Assembly (NCBI GenBank): GCA_041738715.1
Contig: JBGSPI010000087.1
Coordinates: 62,001 to 126,000, forward strand
DNA from: Chamaesiphon sp041738715
GTDB lineage: Bacteria > Cyanobacteriota > Cyanobacteriia > Cyanobacteriales > Chamaesiphonaceae
Length of the DNA: 64,000 bases
Reading direction: 5' to 3'
The notes under the pieces are model-generated. The model saw only the letters and a program-made list of their open reading frames with translations. It searched no databases and was not told where the DNA came from. Both the position numbers and the translations under genes were made by a program. This document shows, in pieces, positions 42,999 through 51,678 of the stretch. Every line of letters begins with the position of its first letter. Position 1 is the first letter of the stretch.

Positions 42999-44183
42999 TT
43001 ACTGATTTCGGATTTGAGCCGATAAATTAAGTAACTCTGACCAACGTAACTGTAACTTCTTCTCTGTCAATCGCAGATTTTTCATGATTGATTCGTTACT
43101 GTGACTGGCTTGCTTTAATTGGAGCAATGTTTGTTGCTCGATAGATAACTGAGCCACGAAAACTGACCATTGTTTATCTGTCAGTCCTAGTTTACGATCT
43201 ATCTCTGCACCTAACCATTGATGGACTAGTTCCCAATTAGAAACTCTGGCAAACTTTTCGACATGATACTTAAACTTCTGCTGAAGATAATCTCGTTCAC
43301 GTGATGTTATGCCTAAAGTTTTTTCGATTTCCGGTGCAGATAGATCTTCCATTTTTAAGAGGAGATAATCAACACAAGCTGATTGATCCTGAGCTTCTAG
43401 ATAAGCAATTAATTCTTTAATGACTCGATCGCGTAATACTTCGTCGCTAGGGTCGATATTATCTGAAACCATTTTGGCGCGGATTTGTTGCATCACTTTT
43501 GATGCGCCTTCTCCATCATCTTCTCGTGCAGTTTCAAACGCTTGCTCGATATCTACATTTGTTTCCGCTGGTTGGCGTTTGGCAAAAGTTTGAGCGCGGA
43601 GGACGATGAGTTGCTGGCTACTCCCATAACGAAGATGAATTCGTCGTTTGGCATAGCACTCCGTAAATACCATATATTCCGCTAATTGGAGTAAACTCCT
43701 TGGGGTGTAAACATCGCCCAATTCATTCTCGCGACGAAACACTTTCAGCGACTCGGTATAGAATTCCTGGAGAAAATCTTCAATTAGTGAGTATCTAGCT
43801 TGAAATCCCAAATGAGATTGGGGAATAGTAATATATCGGTAAACAATCGAGCTTAAATGACTCTGAAGTTCGACTCGTCCTCGTCTCGACCCTAATTGAT
43901 AGTAATAAAGACACTTGGAGATCCGGTGTCGTGCCAAGCCAATCCGCCAGGATTCACTGATACCAGAGTTTTGAATTCGATCGCTTTTGGCGCAAATTCG
44001 ATCGACCTCAATCTCGATCCGTCTAGCCACTTCAGCAATTTGGCGACTGGATGCTCGCACTTGGGTTTTCAAGGCTTCAATTGACATATCGAGTAGTGGC
44101 TGCTTACTAGATAGCAAAACCACATTCGACTGTTTGTGTTGCCGACTACTCGTAGCTGGCTGACAGTTGGAATGCACGTTCAT
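42999..44183 (-). CDS. hetZ: HetZ-family protein
   Basis: 394 residues, close to the 401 of Anabaena HetZ. Family blocks seen are MSIEALKTQVRASSRQIAEV, GISESWRIGLARHRISKC, FLQEFYTESLKVFRRENELG, PRSLLQLAEYMVFTECYAKR and the C-terminal KNLRLTEKKLQLRWSELLNLS. HetZ is a DNA-binding regulator of early heterocyst differentiation under HetR; it also occurs in cyanobacteria that do not form heterocysts. The ATG at 44183 follows AGGGAC by twelve bases; an internal start at residue 33 (MSIEALK) is possible. A long divergent region lies upstream. Confidence 0.82.
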   Translation of the reverse strand: MNVHSNCQPATSSRQHKQSNVVLLSSKQPLLDMSIEALKTQVRASSRQIAEVARRIEIEVDRICAKSDRIQNSGISESWRIGLARHRISKCLYYYQLGSRRGRVELQSHLSSIVYRYITIPQSHLGFQARYSLIEDFLQEFYTESLKVFRRENELGDVYTPRSLLQLAEYMVFTECYAKRRIHLRYGSSQQLIVLRAQTFAKRQPAETNVDIEQAFETAREDDGEGASKVMQQIRAKMVSDNIDPSDEVLRDRVIKELIAYLEAQDQSACVDYLLLKMEDLSAPEIEKTLGITSRERDYLQQKFKYHVEKFARVSNWELVHQWLGAEIDRKLGLTDKQWSVFVAQLSIEQQTLLQLKQASHSNESIMKNLRLTEKKLQLRWSELLNLSAQIRNQ

Positions 44184-44617
44184 TAATCTTTGTCCCTGAT
44201 GATGTGAGCTTAGTGCTGCTCATATATCGACTGTACGTGCTAAATCGAATTAATACGGACGCTATGTGTCACTTTTTTTACACAAAGCTAGTTTAGCTTA
44301 CTTAAGATTTTCTTCAAGATTGGATGGTAATAGTCTATAGTAGGCAGGGGTTACGGCTTTCAGTCATCTGACGTATTGCTATTTGTAGAGCTATGTGTTG
44401 AAGTTTATTGTAGACACTAATTAAACTGGCTGTGCCAGTATGTCACCAGTACGCTTGAGCGTAATTGCCATCTGGCTAGCGATCAGAATATCGATCGTCT
44501 ATATTTTATTCACCAGAAAATCAGCGGTTGTGGATTGGTGATTTAAACGGATGACTCCTATTCCCTATTCCCCTAAGGTAATAATAGATAAGTTCGCTTT
44601 TTTTCAGAGGAAATCAC
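44184..44617. promoter_or_regulatory. Divergent regulatory region hetZ / glutathione peroxidase
   Basis: 434 bases without a gene. It has TGTGT...ACACA around a seven-T run (44267-44284). GTAGGCAGGGGT at 44340-44351 resembles one arm of the inverted-repeat HetR site known upstream of hetP and hetZ in Anabaena; the other arm is not present. The glutathione peroxidase ribosome-binding site AGAGGAAA is at its right end. Confidence 0.35.
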
Positions 44618-45103
44618 ATGTCATCTACAGTTTATGACTTTTCTGCTACCAGCATTGAAGGTCAACCAGTCGATCTGAGCAAGTACAAGGACAAAGTATT
44701 ACTAATCGTCAATACCGCTAGTCAATGTGGTTTCACATCCCAGTATCAGGGATTACAAGCTCTGTATGACAAGTATGCGAGTAAAGGTGTGGAAGTGCTA
44801 GGCTTTCCCTGCAATCAATTCGGCTCACAGGAGCCAGGGAGTGCGACAGAAATTCAGTCTTTTTGTCAAAAACGGTTTGGTGTATCTTTTCCGCTATTTG
44901 AAAAAATTGATGTTAATGGTGCAAATGCTCATCCACTGTATCAATTTTTAACCAAAGCTGCGCCAGGAATTCTTGGCTCGGAAGCAATCAAGTGGAATTT
45001 TACTAAGTTTCTGGTAGATGGTAATGGTACTGTCGTCAAAAGGTACGGCTCAACAACTGAACCAAAAGATATCGAACGTGACATTGACGCACTTTTGAAA
45101 TAG
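44618..45103 (+). CDS. Glutathione peroxidase-family protein
   Basis: 161 residues. The catalytic cysteine is in LIVNTASQCGFTSQY, the glutamine in GFPCNQFGSQEPGS and the tryptophan in IKWNFTKFLVDGNG, the usual tetrad of cysteine-type glutathione peroxidases. The second cysteine (FPCNQF) is also present. In cyanobacteria such enzymes reduce lipid hydroperoxides with NADPH or thioredoxin. ATG at 44618 follows AGAGGAAATCAC. It is 69 bases upstream of a membrane protein gene on the same strand. Confidence 0.93.
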   Translation: MSSTVYDFSATSIEGQPVDLSKYKDKVLLIVNTASQCGFTSQYQGLQALYDKYASKGVEVLGFPCNQFGSQEPGSATEIQSFCQKRFGVSFPLFEKIDVNGANAHPLYQFLTKAAPGILGSEAIKWNFTKFLVDGNGTVVKRYGSTTEPKDIERDIDALLK

Positions 45104-45172
45104 TTATTTGCTATTTTCAGGGGGGATTTTCTCCCCATGCATATCTCGATCCTTATTCAAAAAATCAACTAA

Positions 45173-45691
45173 ATGGCAAAACTATCTCTCAAACAAAGAC
45201 AATGGGTGTTGTCGTTTCATATCATTTCAGCGGCACTGTGGACGGGGGCAGTAATTAGTCTATTATTAGTTGAATGGTACAATCATCAGAGTCAAACTGA
45301 TGTCGTATTAAATGCCCTCGATCGAATTGTCAATGAAATCGATCATTGGATTATTATTCCTGCGGCAACTGGTTCGATTTCTACTGCGACTATTTTATGT
45401 TGGGGTACTAACTATGGTTTTGCTAAATTTTACTGGACAATTGTGAAATGGATTGCCACTGTTGCTTTGATGGTATTTGGTAGTTTTTATTTAGATCCTT
45501 GGGGTGTTGAAGCTGAGGTTATTTCGGCAACTGAGGGATTAAAGGCACTAGAAAATGTGATCTATAACTTTAATATTCAAGGTATTCTCATCGGCGGCGG
45601 CATTAACTTTATCTGTTTATTAGCGATCGTCGTGATTTCTGTACTCAAGCCCTGGGGTAGACGGCAACAAGTCAGTAAGCCTACCGAATAG
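45173..45691 (+). CDS. Four-span membrane protein, DUF2269-like
   Basis: 172 residues with four predicted membrane segments (about 13-30, 55-75, 84-104, 135-158). The N-terminal LSFHIISAALWTGAVISLLL with its histidine, and IDHWIIIPAATGS, resemble the DUF2269 family of predicted integral membrane proteins. The function is unknown. It ends in a basic tail (KPWGRRQQVSKPTE). It may be co-transcribed with the peroxidase gene upstream. Confidence 0.55.
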   Translation: MAKLSLKQRQWVLSFHIISAALWTGAVISLLLVEWYNHQSQTDVVLNALDRIVNEIDHWIIIPAATGSISTATILCWGTNYGFAKFYWTIVKWIATVALMVFGSFYLDPWGVEAEVISATEGLKALENVIYNFNIQGILIGGGINFICLLAIVVISVLKPWGRRQQVSKPTE

Positions 45692-45795
45692 CAACAATCG
45701 ATCGCTTCAGATCGAAAATATCTAGATCGACTATCCTCAAATTAACATTGCCAACTCCCAGCCAAAATGCTCGATCGAAGTTGAATCAAAATCAC

Positions 45796-46944
45796 ATGTC
45801 ACAAGAACGTATTTATTGGTTGGCTTGGTCGAAAGTCGCTGGTGTTGGGCCAATTTTACTCGATCGATTAAAACAGCAGTTTAATAATCTAGAAACTGCT
45901 TGGAATGCCGATCGAGATGCTCTGCTATCGATCGATGGTTTGGGATTACAATCAGTCGAAAAAGTTATCGATTCTCGCGCCAAAATCGATCCGCAAAAGT
46001 TTCTGGTAGAGCATACGATTAATAACCCCCGATGGTGGACACGCGCCGATGCTGATTATCCTCGCTTGTTGCTCGAAATTCCGTCCGCACCTGGTGTTTT
46101 ATATTACAAAGGACGAGTAGATTTAGCGGAAAATCAAGGCAATATCCCGACAGTTGGGATTGTCGGCACCCGCGATCCTTCTGACTACGGGAAAAAGTGG
46201 ACGCGAAAAATCAGCAGTTGTCTGGCGAGTAAAGGATTTACGATCGTTTCCGGGATGGCAATGGGTGTCGATGCCGAGGCGCATAGTGCCTGTCTGGAAG
46301 CTGGCGGTAGAACCATCGCCGTAGTGGGTACGGGAGTCGATCTCGTTTACCCGCAACGGCATCAAACCCTCGCCGCCGACATTGCGCAGCATGGCTTAAT
46401 TGTCAGTGAATATGCCGCCGGAACGCCACCTGATAAACCCCATTTTCCCGCCCGCAATCGGATTATTGCTGGATTGAGTCGGGTGACGATTGTGATTGAA
46501 GCTCCAATTAAATCCGGTGCATTAATTACCGCCCATCAAGCCAATGACTTCGGGCGCGATGTATACGTCCTGCCTGGCTCGATCGATAACCCTAACTCGA
46601 TCGGGTGTCTGGGACTCCTTTCTCGTGGCGCACAGCCGATTCTAGGGCTAGATCATCTCCTCGAATTACTCGCCACCATCCCCCATCTCGATCCCCCTCA
46701 ACAGTTACAACTTTTCCCCTCGTCGATTTCCTCCCAGGCAAATTCAAAAGTGATTACTCTACCACCAGATCTCACTCCAGATCTCCAACAAGTTTGGCTT
46801 GTTGTTAATAACGAACCTATTAACTTTGATGCAATAGTTGCACAGGCAAAACTATCTGCGGCGAATGTTTCTAGTGCTTTGCTTCAATTAGAATTATTAG
46901 GCTTAGTGACTCAGTTACCAGGGATGAGATATCAAAGATTTTAA
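45796..46944 (+). CDS. dprA: DNA processing protein DprA
   Basis: 382 residues from the ATG at 45796; an in-frame TTG sixteen codons upstream gives a longer but unlikely N-terminus. An N-terminal HhH/SAM-like part (SKVAGVGPILLDRLKQQF) is followed by the DprA Rossmann fold: VGIVGTRDPSDYGKKW, IVSGMAMGVDAEAH, AVVGTGVDLVYPQRH, HFPARNRIIAGLSRVTIVIEA and VYVLPGSIDNPNSIG. A C-terminal winged-helix domain ends at the stop. DprA loads RecA on incoming single-stranded DNA during natural transformation. It converges with tadA. Confidence 0.94.
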   Translation: MSQERIYWLAWSKVAGVGPILLDRLKQQFNNLETAWNADRDALLSIDGLGLQSVEKVIDSRAKIDPQKFLVEHTINNPRWWTRADADYPRLLLEIPSAPGVLYYKGRVDLAENQGNIPTVGIVGTRDPSDYGKKWTRKISSCLASKGFTIVSGMAMGVDAEAHSACLEAGGRTIAVVGTGVDLVYPQRHQTLAADIAQHGLIVSEYAAGTPPDKPHFPARNRIIAGLSRVTIVIEAPIKSGALITAHQANDFGRDVYVLPGSIDNPNSIGCLGLLSRGAQPILGLDHLLELLATIPHLDPPQQLQLFPSSISSQANSKVITLPPDLTPDLQQVWLVVNNEPINFDAIVAQAKLSAANVSSALLQLELLGLVTQLPGMRYQRF

Positions 46945-46958
46945 TTAATAGTTGATAA

Positions 46959-47468
46959 TTAAGTTCGACGCTTTCTCCGAAACCAATCTTGCAATTGTTG
47001 CCGACAAGTTGATTCGAGAATACCGCCAATGACGGTTAATTTATGATTGGAAGCTGCACTATCAGGAATATTTAATACTGTGCGAATACTACCCGTCTTG
47101 GCATCATCAGCACCATAAACGAGTAATCCCAAGCGCGCAGCCACGATCGCCCCTGCACACATCGGACAGGGTTCTAGGGTGACGTATAATGTACATCGAT
47201 CGAGGTGCCAATTGTTTAAATATGTTCCCGCCGCTCGAATTGCCACAATTTCAGCATGAGCCGTCGGATCTCGATCTCGTTCGCGGCGGTTTTCACCTGT
47301 ACTAATTAGCTCACCATCGGGGCTGATAATGATGGCACCGACGGGAACTTCTCCGGCATTTCCCGCGCTAGTAGCTAGTTCGATCGATTGTGCCATCCAT
47401 TGCTGATGCAATTGAAAATCTATCTCTATCACATTACTCTCAATGTCTAAATATACAGTGTTTGCCAT
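46959..47468 (-). CDS. tadA: tRNA-specific adenosine deaminase TadA
   Basis: 169 residues from the ATG at 47468. The zinc-deaminase motifs are both present: HAEIVAIRAAG, with the catalytic glutamate, and LEPCPMCAGAIVAARL. TadA converts A34 to inosine in tRNA-Arg(ACG). The protein carries about 18 extra residues at the N-terminus (NTVYLDIESNVIEIDFQLH) before the domain, so an internal start is possible. The tail is basic (WFRRKRRT). It is divergent from the Uma2 gene. Confidence 0.92.
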   Translation of the reverse strand: MANTVYLDIESNVIEIDFQLHQQWMAQSIELATSAGNAGEVPVGAIIISPDGELISTGENRRERDRDPTAHAEIVAIRAAGTYLNNWHLDRCTLYVTLEPCPMCAGAIVAARLGLLVYGADDAKTGSIRTVLNIPDSAASNHKLTVIGGILESTCRQQLQDWFRRKRRT

Positions 47469-47520
47469 CAATATTGTTCACTGTTATCATACCATTCTCA
47501 AATCTTAGAAACACGCTAGA

Positions 47521-48270
47521 ATGAGTGTGAGAAATGCTGACGATGAGGCAGTTAAAATGGTTCTAAGCACTTCACCAGAAATTATTTATCCAGAAAATGA
47601 TGGTTTGCCGGTGTCCGAGAATACCAAGCAATTTCGGTGGATTGTAACCATCAAAGAAAATTTAGAGTTACTCTTTGCCGATAATCCAAATGTATTTGTG
47701 GCGGGGGATTTGCTGTGGTATCCCGTCGAAGGCGATAATAAAATCGCCTACGCCCCTGATGTAATGCTGGTACTTGGTAGACCAAAGGGAGACAGGGGTT
47801 CTTACCAACAATGGAAAGAAGATGGGATCGCACCCCAAGTGGTGTTTGAAATTATTTCTCCCAGTAATCGACTGGCGGAAATGATGCGGAAGTTGGATTT
47901 TTATCAACAATATGGGGTGGAAGAGTATTATATTTATGACCCCGATCGGATTGATTTTACCGTTTGGACGCGATCGGCTGTTGGCGTTGGCAAAGCCTCT
48001 GCCTTAGCAGAAGCCTCGCCTTTGGCGAATCGATTAGTGTTAGCGGATAAAACTGAAGAATGGACGAGTCAAAGATTAGGCGTTCGATTTGTGATGGCTC
48101 CAGATTTAGTAATTTATCATCCTAATGGTGAACCTTTTCTCTCTTTAACAGAACTAAATGAACGCCGCCGGAGTGCCGAGCAACGCGCTGATAGTGCCGA
48201 GCAACGCGCCGAGCAATTAGCGGCTAAATTACGAGAACTGGGGATCGATCCTGACGGGATTAGTTGTTAA
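47521..48270 (+). CDS. Uma2/DUF820 family putative endonuclease
   Basis: 249 residues. The PD-(D/E)XK-like core is visible: YAPDVMLVLG, APQVVFEIISPSNR and GVEEYYIYDPDRI, with Asp, Glu and a nearby basic residue in the expected order. Uma2 genes occur in very high copy in cyanobacteria; their role is unknown. Residues about 157-172 (GVGKASALAEASPLAN) are encoded by an inserted palindromic repeat. The C-terminus has AEQRADS repeats that form a coiled coil. Confidence 0.85.
   Translation: MSVRNADDEAVKMVLSTSPEIIYPENDGLPVSENTKQFRWIVTIKENLELLFADNPNVFVAGDLLWYPVEGDNKIAYAPDVMLVLGRPKGDRGSYQQWKEDGIAPQVVFEIISPSNRLAEMMRKLDFYQQYGVEEYYIYDPDRIDFTVWTRSAVGVGKASALAEASPLANRLVLADKTEEWTSQRLGVRFVMAPDLVIYHPNGEPFLSLTELNERRRSAEQRADSAEQRAEQLAAKLRELGIDPDGISC
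47983..48030. repeat. Interspersed palindromic repeat in frame inside the Uma2 gene
   Basis: CAAAG (47991-47995) and CTTTG (48020-48024) enclose CTGC-CTTA-GCAG (47999-48010). GTTGGC...AGCCTC matches the repeats at 21665 and near 12750. The insert leaves the frame open and adds about 16 residues in a loop. Confidence 0.65.
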
Positions 48271-48285
48271 AGTTGATAATTTAAA

Positions 48286-49341
48286 CTATTTCAAATCTGC
48301 TAATTTAATCCGTGGATCGACAAATTTTAGCAATAGATCGGCGAATAAATTACCGACAATTAACATAATTGCTCCGATCATTAAACTACCCATAACTAAA
48401 TACAGATCTTTAGCTGTCACCGCTGATAAAATCAATTTACCCAAACCTGGCCAATTAAAAAAGAATTCGGCAATAAAAGCACCACTTAATAAACTAGCAA
48501 ATTCAAATCCTAAGAGGGTAACTAATGGATTAATAGCATTTCTGAGTGCGTGAACATAAATCACCCGATTTTCCGATAAACCTTTGGCTCTAGCTGTTTG
48601 AATATAGTCTTGACGAAGAACATCTAACAATTCACCACGAGTAATCCGTTGCAATCCAGCAAACCCAGTAATTGTCAGGGCGATTGTTGGTAAAATCATA
48701 TGCCAGAGAATATCAAATAATTGTCCAATTATTGATAACTCTTCATGATTGATACTAGTTCGCCCACCGACAGGTAATAGTGGCGAGCAGATCTGGGCGA
48801 CAATCAGCAGGGATAATGAGGTGACAAAACTAGGAAAACCTTGGGCTGTATAACTCAGTACCCGCAGAAATTTATCGATGAATTTATTTTGATTGACAGC
48901 CCCAATAATTCCTAATGGGATAGCAATCACCCAAGTTAAAATAATTGAAGCGATCGCCAGTTCCAGGGTTGCTCTAATTCGTTGTCCGATCAAAAGGCTA
49001 ACTGGTTGAAAGTACAACATACTCAAGCCTAAGTTACCCTGAACTGCCTGCGTCAGCCATTTAAAATACTGGCTCGTTAAACTAGCCAAATCCTTTTTTT
49101 CACTCAAACCAAATTGATCCATTAACTCCTTAATTCGTTCGGGAGTGATTTTTGGATTTTGCTTGAGGGTATCGAGGAAATTACCTGGAGATAGTTGGAT
49201 GATCGCAAAGCAGAGGATTGAGGCTAGAAATAAAGTGAAAATTGCCTGAATCGATCGCTTGAGAATGTATAGAAAAGTTTCACTAGTAAAAATATTACCT
49301 AACTGAGCGACTCGCTCACGATTGGTTAGAGAACGATTCAT
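48286..49341 (-). CDS. ABC transporter permease (DppB/OppB-like)
   Basis: 351 residues, six membrane segments. The N-terminal segment (FTLFLASILCFAIIQLSPGNFLDTLKQNP) and the cytoplasmic EAA loop (ARAKGLSENRVIYVHALRNAINPLVTLLG) are typical of the DppB/OppB permease of dipeptide, oligopeptide or nickel importers. No second permease, ATPase or binding protein is next to it, so it is an orphan here; cyanobacteria often scatter these subunits. The substrate cannot be stated. Confidence 0.88.
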   Translation of the reverse strand: MNRSLTNRERVAQLGNIFTSETFLYILKRSIQAIFTLFLASILCFAIIQLSPGNFLDTLKQNPKITPERIKELMDQFGLSEKKDLASLTSQYFKWLTQAVQGNLGLSMLYFQPVSLLIGQRIRATLELAIASIILTWVIAIPLGIIGAVNQNKFIDKFLRVLSYTAQGFPSFVTSLSLLIVAQICSPLLPVGGRTSINHEELSIIGQLFDILWHMILPTIALTITGFAGLQRITRGELLDVLRQDYIQTARAKGLSENRVIYVHALRNAINPLVTLLGFEFASLLSGAFIAEFFFNWPGLGKLILSAVTAKDLYLVMGSLMIGAIMLIVGNLFADLLLKFVDPRIKLADLK

Positions 49342-49370
49342 CAGATAAATTAAAAATTATGAGTTGTGAG

Positions 49371-49784
49371 TTATGAATTGATTTTCTTGACCCAATTTTG
49401 ATAAAGTTGGCGAATTTTATTAACTAGGGGCTGTTCGACTGACTGTGGTGAAGATGGTGATGATTGAATATCGACTAATAGCTGGGCTTCAGCAGTAGCT
49501 ACGTCTCCATCACTATAAATCAAACCACTAATCGCTTCCACCAATCGATCGTCGTCATTAATCGATCGATCTCCTAAATATGTCTGAATCCATGCTTGGC
49601 AATCTGCTGCGGTCACTTTCATCATCCCAGCTAATAATGGATCGATTTCCACATCTTCTTCAAGATGATGAGTTTTGGCAACTTTAACGAGATATTCCCG
49701 TTCTTCTGGCTGGATTTTACCATCGAGCCAAGCTACACCAATGAGGATTTTGATTAATAATTTTGCTTGAGATTGAGTATCCAT
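49371..49784 (-). CDS. TerB-family protein
   Basis: 137 residues, all helical. The N-terminal half (LLIKILIGVAWLDGKIQPEEREYLVKVA) and the second half (LVEAISGLIYSDGDVATAEAQLLVDI) each carry the acidic Asp-rich loop of the TerB fold (DGKIQPEE and DGDVATAE), which binds metal in tellurite-resistance TerB. Single TerB domains are frequent in cyanobacteria with unknown roles. It is 29 bases upstream of the permease on the same strand. Its leader contains CCCCCTA repeats. Confidence 0.75.
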   Translation of the reverse strand: MDTQSQAKLLIKILIGVAWLDGKIQPEEREYLVKVAKTHHLEEDVEIDPLLAGMMKVTAADCQAWIQTYLGDRSINDDDRLVEAISGLIYSDGDVATAEAQLLVDIQSSPSSPQSVEQPLVNKIRQLYQNWVKKINS

Positions 49785-49787
49785 ATA

Positions 49788-49816
49788 ATTAGGGGGTAGG
49801 GGGTAGGGGGTAGAGA
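49788..49816. repeat. GGGGGTA tandem repeat upstream of the TerB gene
   Basis: Three units of AGGGGGT separated by A lie just upstream of the TerB ATG; the coding strand reads CCCCCTA three times, ending eight bases before the start codon. Confidence 0.75.
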
Positions 49817-49935
49817 GTAGAGGATCGGGATTTATATTCGCTCGCTGTTAGGTTTAGTTGTGGTACTGAACCGGAAAAAGACTTTAAACTTGAGATATAG
49901 ATTTGACTATTACAACTTCGGTCTTCCCTAATTCT

Positions 49936-51486
49936 ATGTCGATCGCTGCTAATATTGCTGACCAACTTCCGGCTGGTACTTTTGTCAACCTGCAACGGGC
50001 AGATAAAATGTGGGAAAATTTACGTCAAGGACAGATCGAGCAACGAGAAATAGTCGTTTCGAGCGATGAGTATTTAAAAACCATCGATGTAGATATTGCG
50101 ATCGCGGGTGGTACATTGGGTATTATCTTGGCGGCGGCTCTCCAGCAGCGGGGGCTAAAAGTAGCCGTAATCGAGCTTGGCGAACTGAAAGGCCGAGTGC
50201 AGGAATGGAACATCTCCCGCGCTGAATTGAGGGTGCTAGTGGAGCTAGAATTGCTCTCTGAAGCCGAATTAGCCACCGCGATCGTCACTGAATATAACCC
50301 GGCGCGGATCTCCTTTCCCGATACCCCAGATATCTGGGTGCGGGATGTGTTAAATATTGGCGTAGATCCAGTTTATTTACTCGCCACACTCAAAGCAAAA
50401 TTCCTCGAATATGGCGGTAAATTACTAGAATTTACACCTTGCGATCGGGTAAAAATTCAGCCCAATGGGGTGACAATTAGTGTGGGTCAACATCAACTCA
50501 CCAGTAGGTTATTTATCGATGCAATGGGACATTTTTCGCCCCTAGCCGCCCAAGCGAGAAATGGAGTCAAGCCGGAGGGAATTTGTCTGGTAGTGGGGAG
50601 TTGTGCAACGGGATTCGAGCAAAATGAGACAGGCGATCTTTTTGCCTCCATCACTCCAATTCAACATCAATGTCAGTATTTTTGGGAAGCATTCCCCGCG
50701 CGTGATGGACGAACTACTTATCTATTTACATACATGGACGCTCATCCCGACAGATTTAGTGTCGAGTTTTTGTTTGCTGAATATTTGCGATTATTACCGA
50801 CTTACCAACAAGTAGAACTAGCCGAACTCAATTTTAAACGTTGTTTATTTGGCTGCTTTCCATCTTACCGGAATAGTCCTCTCAAAACCGATTGGGCGCG
50901 AGTATTGCTAATAGGTGATAGTAGTGGCAGCCAATCTCCCGTCAGTTTTGGCGGATTTGGCGCAATGATTCGTCATTTATCCCGCTTGACAACTGGGATT
51001 GAAATGGCGATCCAAGCAGATGCCCTGAGTAATAGTGATTTGCACCTATTACAACCCTATCAGCCGAATATTGCCGTTACCTGGATGTTTCAACGGGCAA
51101 TGAGTGTGGGAATAAATCAGCAACTCGATCCCAACCAAATTAATAACTTACTCGCAGCAGTATTTCAGTCAATGCAACACTTAGGCGATGATGTTTTGCG
51201 TCCATTTCTCCAAGATGTAGTGCAGTTTTCCGCCCTCTCGCGCACCCTATTCCAAACATCACTTGCTAGCCCGCTGGCGGTGGTTCCGGTTGTGCCCCAA
51301 GTCGGAGTAATGACATTATTAGATTGGCTGATAAATTATCTCAATCTCGGCGCATATAGTGGACTCTATCCACTCAGTACATTATTATTACCTTTGGTAG
51401 CCAAACTTCCCCCAGATCGACAGTATTATTATCAGCAACTTTTCCAGGCTTGGCGATATGGATCTGGACAAGATCTCGATTCTTAA
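49936..51486 (+). CDS. cruP: CruP-type lycopene cyclase-like flavoprotein
   Basis: 516 residues from the ATG at 49936 (a TTG eleven codons upstream is possible). The FAD-binding fold opens as VDIAIAGGTLGIILAAALQQRGLKVAVIELGELKGR, and the signature QEWNISRAELRVLVE marks the CruA/CruP family. LLIGDSSGSQSPVSFGGFGAMIRHL is the second FAD region. CruP is a lycopene cyclase paralogue present in cyanobacteria and plants and implicated in carotenoid redox protection; cyclase activity is disputed. It is divergent from the TerB gene and stands alone. Confidence 0.75.
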   Translation: MSIAANIADQLPAGTFVNLQRADKMWENLRQGQIEQREIVVSSDEYLKTIDVDIAIAGGTLGIILAAALQQRGLKVAVIELGELKGRVQEWNISRAELRVLVELELLSEAELATAIVTEYNPARISFPDTPDIWVRDVLNIGVDPVYLLATLKAKFLEYGGKLLEFTPCDRVKIQPNGVTISVGQHQLTSRLFIDAMGHFSPLAAQARNGVKPEGICLVVGSCATGFEQNETGDLFASITPIQHQCQYFWEAFPARDGRTTYLFTYMDAHPDRFSVEFLFAEYLRLLPTYQQVELAELNFKRCLFGCFPSYRNSPLKTDWARVLLIGDSSGSQSPVSFGGFGAMIRHLSRLTTGIEMAIQADALSNSDLHLLQPYQPNIAVTWMFQRAMSVGINQQLDPNQINNLLAAVFQSMQHLGDDVLRPFLQDVVQFSALSRTLFQTSLASPLAVVPVVPQVGVMTLLDWLINYLNLGAYSGLYPLSTLLLPLVAKLPPDRQYYYQQLFQAWRYGSGQDLDS

Positions 51487-51678
51487 AACGACTGTCGGAG
51501 GAAAGAATGATGTCATAGGGGTAAATTGATTTGTTCATGATTTAATCGATGCCTCTACAGCACTCGATCGAATACCTAGTGATATAAGTATATTTTTATT
51601 AAAATCACTCGAATTCGAGCAACCTTACCAGTAATCTGCTGTGTTGTGGTTTTCAATTCCCAAGGTAGTTCGATCGCA

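Noticed and set aside
48286..49341. Complete peptide ABC transporter operon
   Set aside because: Only one permease gene is present; the TerB and Uma2 neighbours are unrelated.
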